Shown here: positions 7,369 through 12,056 of the stretch, piece after piece | Layout: the number at the start of each line of letters is the position of its first letter | Position numbering within the stretch: the stretch's first letter is position 1 | Source of the DNA: an uncultured bacterium | GTDB taxonomy: Bacteria; Planctomycetota; UBA8108 | NCBI GenBank assembly: GCA_913050545.1 | Contig: CAJWZY010000019.1 | Location: 1-15,754, forward strand | Direction: 5' to 3' | Length of the DNA: 15,754 nucleotides | Program-made: the position numbers and the translations under genes | The notes under the pieces: model-generated | What the model saw: the letters and a program-made list of their open reading frames with translations, nothing else | Told to the model about the DNA's origin: nothing | Database searches by the model: none

Positions 7369-9417
7369 TTGAACGAATCGATCAAGGGTTACCTCGGGGG
7401 GATCCCCATCAGGCTTATCACGACCGTCATGGTCGCGATCCTGATTCCCAGCGTGCTCGTAACCGCCCTGGGACTGGTGACGGTTTTCCAGGCCGATACT
7501 TTCGTCAAGGATTTCGTCCGCGCGGGGTACCGCAAAGAACTCCAGGAGGTGAAGGTCGGGCTTGAACGCGAGTGGAGCGCGACCCTGGATTACTTTGAGT
7601 CCCTGCTGGGTGATGCGAATGAGCGGAGTGCGTACCTGGGGGGGGTTAGAGATGATCCGTATGTGCTCGAGGTGTTTTACTCAAATGCAGGGGGACTCTT
7701 CCAGGTAGCTGTGCCACCACCTTATCCGGAGCTGCTCTCTAACCGGGATGATCCTGTTCTCCTCGAGGCGATTAAGATGGAGGGAGTGGAGGGGCGCAAC
7801 CAGGACGCCTTGAAATTGTACCTTCCCCTTCTTCTGCACAAGGATCCTGCAGTGGTCCTGGGGGCATTACTCGGGGCTGCAAGGACAAGCCGCAACATTG
7901 GTAACTCTGAGGATTTCTTTCGTTACATGGATAACGCCATTGTCCGGTTTGGCAATACGGTCGATGGAAGTGGAATGGTTCGTAAACTCCCCCTGCTTTA
8001 CCAGAAATTCAAGGCGTTCGGGGATGAGGAGCGCTCCCGGGCTTCTGAAACGGCCAGGACTCTTCTGCTCGCTATCGAGGAGGCTGGTCCCCTGTTATCC
8101 AGCGAGGTGGCGGCTGAATACAGGGAGAGGCTGTCTGGTTTCAGCCAGGGAGCGGGTGTGCCGGCGCCGGGCGCTGTCTCTGCAGCCGGGGGCTCTCAAG
8201 CGATCTTTGACCAGGCGGTGCTGGAGAGCCTGCGGGTTGAATTGGAAAAGGTGGAGTCTTCTTTCGAGGCCGCGCCGCCGGGTAACGTGGAGGGGGTGGT
8301 GAGCCACCTGCGAATCGCCCAGGGGGAGCTGGTCTTCTTCAGTGTGCCGACTGGCGAGGCCTCCTTCGTTGTGCACCTGCAGCTGGACCCATCCCGGTTT
8401 CTTGGCCAGCTTGAGAAGGTACAGGATGAGCTTCATATCCCCGGCGCGCTCCTGTTGCCCGCCTACAGGGGAGGAGGATACGTGATCTCCCCGCCGGAAG
8501 GGCTTACCGAAGAGCCTCATGCCGTTGAGCCTTTGCCAAGTCCGCTGGAACATCTGGAGGTCAGGTATCTGCCCCTGCCCGGGAGCCTCCCGGTGGGCTT
8601 CCGAAGCTTTGAGGTCCTGACCCTGGCGACCTTTACCTGGGCAGTTATCCTGCTGGTCGTGATGATCATAGTGGGGGTCTTCTATATCCTCCGGTACGTC
8701 CTGATGGAGACCAGGACGTCCCGTCTGAAATCCGATTTTGTCAGCTTCATCAGTCACGAGCTGAAAACTCCCCTGGCTGCGATCAAGATGTTTACCGAGA
8801 CTCTCCGGGAGGGGCGTGTGAGCGGGGAAGAAGAACAGCGCGAATGTCTTGAATTGATCGAGAGGGAAAGCGACAGGCTCTCAAGCCTCATTGACAAGGT
8901 GCTTGCCTATTCCAGGGTTGAGCGTGATCAGAAGGTCTTCCAGTTCTCCAGCTGCAATATGGCGGATGTGGTCGATGAGGCCATCGCTCTTTTCCATGTA
9001 CACACGGCTGACCGTCCCAGGGAGATCAAGCTGCACAGTGTTCAGGAGATATCCAATATCCAGATGGATCGCGCCTCGATGGTGGAGGTGGTGCTGAACC
9101 TGCTTTCCAATGCGGAAAAATATTCTCCGCGGGATACGGTAATCGAGGTCAACATCCGGGAGACAGTGAGGGACATCTCGGTCGAGGTTGTCGATAAGGG
9201 GGTTGGAATTCCCAAGCGGGATCAACGGCGGATCTTCGAGAAGTTTTTCCGCGCTGACGACCTCCTTACCAGGGAGGTTGAGGGTACAGGCCTGGGCCTG
9301 GCTTTTTCACGCTACATTGCCAATGCCCACAACGGTGATATAAAGGTCTCAAGTCAACGAGCTGCAGGTAGTGTCTTTACCCTGCAGCTGAAGAAAACAC
9401 ATGTCCTTGCCGAGTGA
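7369..9417 (+). CDS. PhoR-like sensor histidine kinase with large extracytoplasmic domain
   Basis: Membrane histidine kinase, partner of the adjoining response regulator. From the TTG at 7369 (AAGGA eight bases upstream) it has 682 residues. The frame extends to a TTG at 7291, but the purine stretch there abuts the codon, so 7369 is preferred. Transmembrane segments are at about 16-40 and 417-443. The 375 residues between are exported, largely helical, with a TPR-like part around 130-200 and a glycine/alanine linker near 260. The kinase core is complete: H box ISHELKTPL with phospho-accepting His463, N box LLSNAEKY with Asn581, G1 DKGVGIP from Asp609, F box IFEKFFRAD, G2 GTGLGLAFSRYI. HisKA follows TM2 with no obvious PAS or complete HAMP domain. 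Its stop overlaps the regulator start (GTGA). The signal sensed is unknown; a phosphate role is suggested only by partner type and the Pho-box-like repeat downstream. Confidence 0.93.
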   Translation: MNESIKGYLGGIPIRLITTVMVAILIPSVLVTALGLVTVFQADTFVKDFVRAGYRKELQEVKVGLEREWSATLDYFESLLGDANERSAYLGGVRDDPYVLEVFYSNAGGLFQVAVPPPYPELLSNRDDPVLLEAIKMEGVEGRNQDALKLYLPLLLHKDPAVVLGALLGAARTSRNIGNSEDFFRYMDNAIVRFGNTVDGSGMVRKLPLLYQKFKAFGDEERSRASETARTLLLAIEEAGPLLSSEVAAEYRERLSGFSQGAGVPAPGAVSAAGGSQAIFDQAVLESLRVELEKVESSFEAAPPGNVEGVVSHLRIAQGELVFFSVPTGEASFVVHLQLDPSRFLGQLEKVQDELHIPGALLLPAYRGGGYVISPPEGLTEEPHAVEPLPSPLEHLEVRYLPLPGSLPVGFRSFEVLTLATFTWAVILLVVMIIVGVFYILRYVLMETRTSRLKSDFVSFISHELKTPLAAIKMFTETLREGRVSGEEEQRECLELIERESDRLSSLIDKVLAYSRVERDQKVFQFSSCNMADVVDEAIALFHVHTADRPREIKLHSVQEISNIQMDRASMVEVVLNLLSNAEKYSPRDTVIEVNIRETVRDISVEVVDKGVGIPKRDQRRIFEKFFRADDLLTREVEGTGLGLAFSRYIANAHNGDIKVSSQRAAGSVFTLQLKKTHVLAE

Positions 9418-10142
9418 CAGGTACCGTGGCAGAAAAAAAACAAGGCGGCAAAAAACGGAAAGCTCGAGTGCTCATTGTAGAGGATGATACATCCCTGCTT
9501 TTCGGGCTTAAGAAGAACCTCCAGTTTGAAGGCTACGAGGTGTTTACCGCCTCCGATGGGGAAGCCGGACTGGGCATGGCAGTCGATGAGAGGCCTGATC
9601 TCATTGTTCTCGATGTGATGCTCCCTCGTATGAACGGTTTCGAGGTTTGCGAGGTTCTGCGCAGCAACGAGATTGAAACCCCGGTTATTTTCCTGACAGC
9701 AAAAGCACTCCCTGCTGACAAGATCACCGGGCTCAATCTTGGCGGCGATGATTACATGACGAAGCCTTTCAGCGTCGGAGAGCTGCTGGCCCGGATCAAG
9801 ACCGTGCTGCGCCGGGTTTATTCCTCGGCTGGAAAGAAGCTCACCATCGGCCCCCTGGAGATTGACCTGTCGGGCCGCGCGGTGAGGCTTCATGGTAAGG
9901 AGGTAGACCTGACCTCGAAGGAATTCGAGCTGCTCTGCTTCATGGCCCGTAATTCCGGCAAGGTGATGCCGCGTGAAAATATCCTGCAGAAAGTCTGGGG
10001 CTACAATTACTACGGCACGGCCCGTACGATCGATAATTTCATCAACCGATTGCGTCAGAAGATCGAAGAAAACCCTCTCAAGCCCCGTTTTCTCCTGACT
10101 GTGAGGGGAGTTGGGTACAAGTTCTCTCCTCCCGGGAACTGA
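9414..10142 (+). CDS. PhoB/OmpR-family response regulator
   Basis: Two-domain DNA-binding regulator of 242 residues. The receiver domain (about 17-132) has acidic residues Glu23-Asp24-Asp25, phospho-acceptor Asp67 (IVLDVMLP), Thr95 (FLTAK) and Lys117 (TKPF). The C-terminal winged helix (about 137-238) includes LTSKEFELLCFMARNSGKV and the terminal VRGVGYKF, typical of PhoB/OmpR Trans_reg_C. The GTG at 9414 overlaps the kinase stop (GTGA). A second in-frame GTG at 9426 is equally possible, since neither has a strong ribosome site. Just after it lies a run of eight A (9433-9440) and, a little later, six A (9450-9455), coding a lysine-rich N-terminal tail. Coupling to the kinase makes a cognate pair very likely. 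The Pho-box-like repeat about 70 bases past its stop is a candidate target. Confidence 0.96.
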   Translation: MTGTVAEKKQGGKKRKARVLIVEDDTSLLFGLKKNLQFEGYEVFTASDGEAGLGMAVDERPDLIVLDVMLPRMNGFEVCEVLRSNEIETPVIFLTAKALPADKITGLNLGGDDYMTKPFSVGELLARIKTVLRRVYSSAGKKLTIGPLEIDLSGRAVRLHGKEVDLTSKEFELLCFMARNSGKVMPRENILQKVWGYNYYGTARTIDNFINRLRQKIEENPLKPRFLLTVRGVGYKFSPPGN

Positions 10143-10145
10143 GAG

Positions 10146-10172
10146 GAGCTCGCAAGCTCTTTGCGAAGCTTC
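10146..10172 (+). other. Imperfect hairpin just after the response regulator
   Basis: GA-GCT-CGCAA (10146-10155) can pair with TTGCG-AGC-TC (10161-10172), allowing two single-base bulges, around loop GCTCT. No T tract follows, so it is not a standard intrinsic terminator. It could help end the uvrB/two-component transcript or protect its 3' end. Weak. Confidence 0.25.
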
Positions 10173-10212
10173 AGTTGCAGCCTTCTCCATGGCTCTCGTT
10201 TTTCTCCGCCGG

Positions 10213-10231
10213 CGGTGACAATACGGTGACA
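10213..10231 (+). promoter_or_regulatory. Pho-box-like operator: 7-4-7 direct repeat
   Basis: The octamer CGGTGACA occurs at 10213-10220 and again at 10224-10231, an exact 11-base period. Seen as heptamers it is GGTGACA-ATAC-GGTGACA; on the other strand TGTCACC-GTAT-TGTCACC. This matches the spacing and TGTCA core of the Pho box bound by PhoB-type winged-helix dimers (two 7-base half-sites, 4-base spacer). A TAAGAT hexamer follows at 10242-10247, ten bases beyond the repeat, which is the Pho-box to -10 distance known in E. coli. The repeat is in the opposite orientation to a classical Pho box relative to that hexamer, which is a real caveat. Confidence 0.5.
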
Positions 10232-10241
10232 CGGGATCCGC

Positions 10242-10247
10242 TAAGAT
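10242..10247 (+). promoter_or_regulatory. Candidate -10 element of an activator-dependent promoter
   Basis: TAAGAT (4 of 6 to TATAAT) lies 10 bases after the direct repeat, with no acceptable -35 hexamer at the normal distance, as expected if a bound regulator replaces -35 contacts. The transcript would have a leader of about 125 bases including a pyrimidine-rich tract (about 10298-10331) before the ATG at 10378. Confidence 0.35.
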
Positions 10248-10377
10248 GGTCGTATAGCGGCCCAGGTCGTGAATGCCGTTTCGATGGAATTCAGGGTAAA
10301 TCCTCTCTTCTTTTCTCTCTTTTTGTTTCCAGGATTGTCCTGGGTCGCTGGTTTTTCTCCTAACTTGTTGGTTAGTT

Positions 10378-11868
10378 ATGTACTCCTCTCCAGTTCTGAA
10401 AGCCGGATTTTCTACCCTGGCCATCGCAGTGGCAGGTGTTTTCGTGCTTGAGTCTGTTGCGATCGGCGCGGGGGGAGTTTCTGTACCGGGGCCGGGTGTT
10501 GCCTTTACCCGCGCATGGCGAACTGAAAACCTCGCCGGCGATTTTTCACAGGCCGCAGAGGCTTATGAAAGACTCTACAAGGTCCCCGCAAAAGCAGCCC
10601 CGGCAAAAACGGGTTCCAAGGTGTCTTCTTCGCAGCTCGATCGCCTGCGTGCAGCCTACAGGGCCGGGCTCTGTTTCGAGGCCATTGGGAATGTCAGGCG
10701 GGCAGGTTTTGCCTACCAGTGGATTGAGCGAAACTATTTGCAGATCAGCACCGAGCTGCATTCGAAATACCCTGCAGGCAGGGGCCTGCGGGATCACCTC
10801 AGTCTCCTCAGTGAGCGCTGTGCTCTTCGATCACGGCGTCTTAAAAAGCCTCATGCGGAAACCGAGGTAGAGAAGTCTGCATTGAACGAGGTTGTCAGGG
10901 AGTTCGAAGACTACAACCGCAAGGACAAGAAGATTCTCGAAGGCTTCCGCCAGCAGGTTCACGAGGTTCGCTGGCGGGTCTCGGCCGCAGACGAGCTCGT
11001 TGCCCAGCTGCGTCGCGCAGGCGTCGATGTGATTTCTCCGGATCGATTGCCCTCCTCGGGAGAGGATGCAGAGACCTTACGCTCCCTGGTGATGGCCTTG
11101 CAGAAAAGTGAGGTGATCCAGGGAGCCGATAGCCCGCTCGATTTTTCCTCCTATCTCAAGAGGCGTTTTCTCCATCGTGCGCTGGAGGCCCTGGCCAGGG
11201 AAGAAACGGACCGGGCCGGCAGGGAGGTGTCCGTCTCCCTCGCCCTTGATAACGACTATATTCCGGCCCTGAGGCTGCAGGATGCCCTTGGGCGGGGCGG
11301 CTCAATTTCTTTTCTCTCAGAGGAGGCCCGCAGCTCCGTCTTGCGGCAGCAGAAGCTGCAGGCCGGAGAAGTCAGGGTCCGTGCCCGGGGCTACCTGGTT
11401 TCAGACGCAGGTGTCCCTGATCGCCGAGCCCGCGCCCTGCGCAAGCTCATGAGCGCCAGCCGTATTTTCTGCTGTGAGCCTGAAGCAGTCATTGAAGAGG
11501 GGGAACTTGCGCAGCTCATCAAAAGGATTCAACTCGGCTGTCTTCGTAACGGGGGATTGGGGCGGGAGGAGTCCATAGAGACGTTACTGGGGACTGCTCG
11601 TGAACAGCTGGGGACGATCCTGGGGCAGGCTGAAGAACTTGTAGCTCTCTTCAGTCGCAGCCTGTTCCAGAAGGTTGCTCTCTCAAGCCGCGTTGACCTC
11701 AGGCCGGAACCGATGACTGTCGTTCTTGACCTGGCCGGAGCCATCAAAAATGAAATGGCTACAACCGGCGAACAGGGGAACAAGTCCCGCCTCGAGAGAC
11801 TCAAGTTCAAGCTCGACCGTCTGGAGGGATGGTTTCCGCAATGGAAGGAGTCCATCGGGGGGCCCTGA
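10378..11868 (+). CDS. Exported helical protein of unknown function
   Basis: 496 residues; not assigned to a known family. Residues about 8-30 form a hydrophobic segment followed by a Gly/Ala/Pro-rich stretch, so it is either a cleaved signal peptide or an N-terminal anchor. Residues 44-67 (AWRTENLAGDFSQAAEAYERLY) and 92-120 look like TPR-type helix pairs, split by an Ala/Lys/Pro-rich linker. Residues about 163-215 are strongly charged and probably coiled coil. The remainder is mostly helical without recognisable catalytic motifs. The ATG at 10378 has no good ribosome site, but no better start exists before the hydrophobic segment. It sits downstream of the Pho-box-like repeat and upstream of a strong terminator, so it may be a single-gene transcript. 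A role in the cell envelope is all that can be inferred. Confidence 0.8.
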   Translation: MYSSPVLKAGFSTLAIAVAGVFVLESVAIGAGGVSVPGPGVAFTRAWRTENLAGDFSQAAEAYERLYKVPAKAAPAKTGSKVSSSQLDRLRAAYRAGLCFEAIGNVRRAGFAYQWIERNYLQISTELHSKYPAGRGLRDHLSLLSERCALRSRRLKKPHAETEVEKSALNEVVREFEDYNRKDKKILEGFRQQVHEVRWRVSAADELVAQLRRAGVDVISPDRLPSSGEDAETLRSLVMALQKSEVIQGADSPLDFSSYLKRRFLHRALEALAREETDRAGREVSVSLALDNDYIPALRLQDALGRGGSISFLSEEARSSVLRQQKLQAGEVRVRARGYLVSDAGVPDRRARALRKLMSASRIFCCEPEAVIEEGELAQLIKRIQLGCLRNGGLGREESIETLLGTAREQLGTILGQAEELVALFSRSLFQKVALSSRVDLRPEPMTVVLDLAGAIKNEMATTGEQGNKSRLERLKFKLDRLEGWFPQWKESIGGP

Positions 11869-11886
11869 GCTCCTCGTCTGAAGCAG

Positions 11887-11902
11887 AATATAAAAATATA
11901 TT
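11887..11902 (+). promoter_or_regulatory. AT-rich palindrome, possible -10 region of the DUF1549 operon
   Basis: AATATA-AAAA-TATATT is a perfect inverted repeat in otherwise GC-rich sequence, 19 bases after the previous stop. It contains TATAAA and TATATT, both -10-like, but no convincing -35 lies upstream. It could be a promoter, an operator, or simply spacer. If a promoter, the hairpins at 11905-11991 would form the leader RNA of the downstream gene. Confidence 0.3.
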
Positions 11903-11904
11903 GT

Positions 11905-11937
11905 CCCGCTGAGCCAATGCCACCCCGGCAAGGCGGG
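11905..11937 (+). other. GC-rich leader or 3'-end hairpin
   Basis: Nested pairing: CCC (11905-11907) with GGG (11935-11937), GCC (11913-11915) with GGC (11932-11934), and TGCC (11918-11921) with GGCA (11927-11930) around loop ACCCC. Ten pairs in total with a 5-base bulge. The tip motif TGCC-ACCCC-GGCA recurs, shortened, inside the following terminator loop. No known riboswitch family was recognised. Confidence 0.45.
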
Positions 11938-11945
11938 TAACCTAT

Positions 11946-11999
11946 GAGGGTAAGAGTGCCACCGGCAGAACGGCCGAGAGCTTTTACCCTCTTTTTTTT
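11946..11999 (+). terminator. Intrinsic terminator (or attenuator) with 11-pair stem and T8
   Basis: GAGGGTAAGAG (11946-11956) pairs with CTTTTACCCTC (11981-11991) over 11 positions, with one G-U pair, and is followed at once by eight T (11992-11999). The 24-base loop can itself form TGCC-ACC-GGCA. It lies 77 bases after the stop of the exported helical protein and 57 bases before the next start. It may end the upstream transcript, or act as an attenuator if transcription of the DUF1549 gene begins near 11890-11903. Confidence 0.82.
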
Positions 12000-12056
12000 C
12001 GTCGTTCTCCCCGGCAGGCATTACTTGAAAGCGGGCAAAGTCAAAAGGTATGATGG

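Noticed and set aside
10175..10451. Short plus-strand frames in the spacer after the response regulator
   Set aside because: They lack ribosome sites, overlap the operator-like region or the next gene, and their translations look like random GC-rich sequence.
11905..11999. Match of the leader to a named riboswitch (c-di-GMP, cobalamin, TPP, glycine, fluoride, ZTP)
   Set aside because: None of the conserved core sequences of these families could be found; only hairpins and a terminator are supported.
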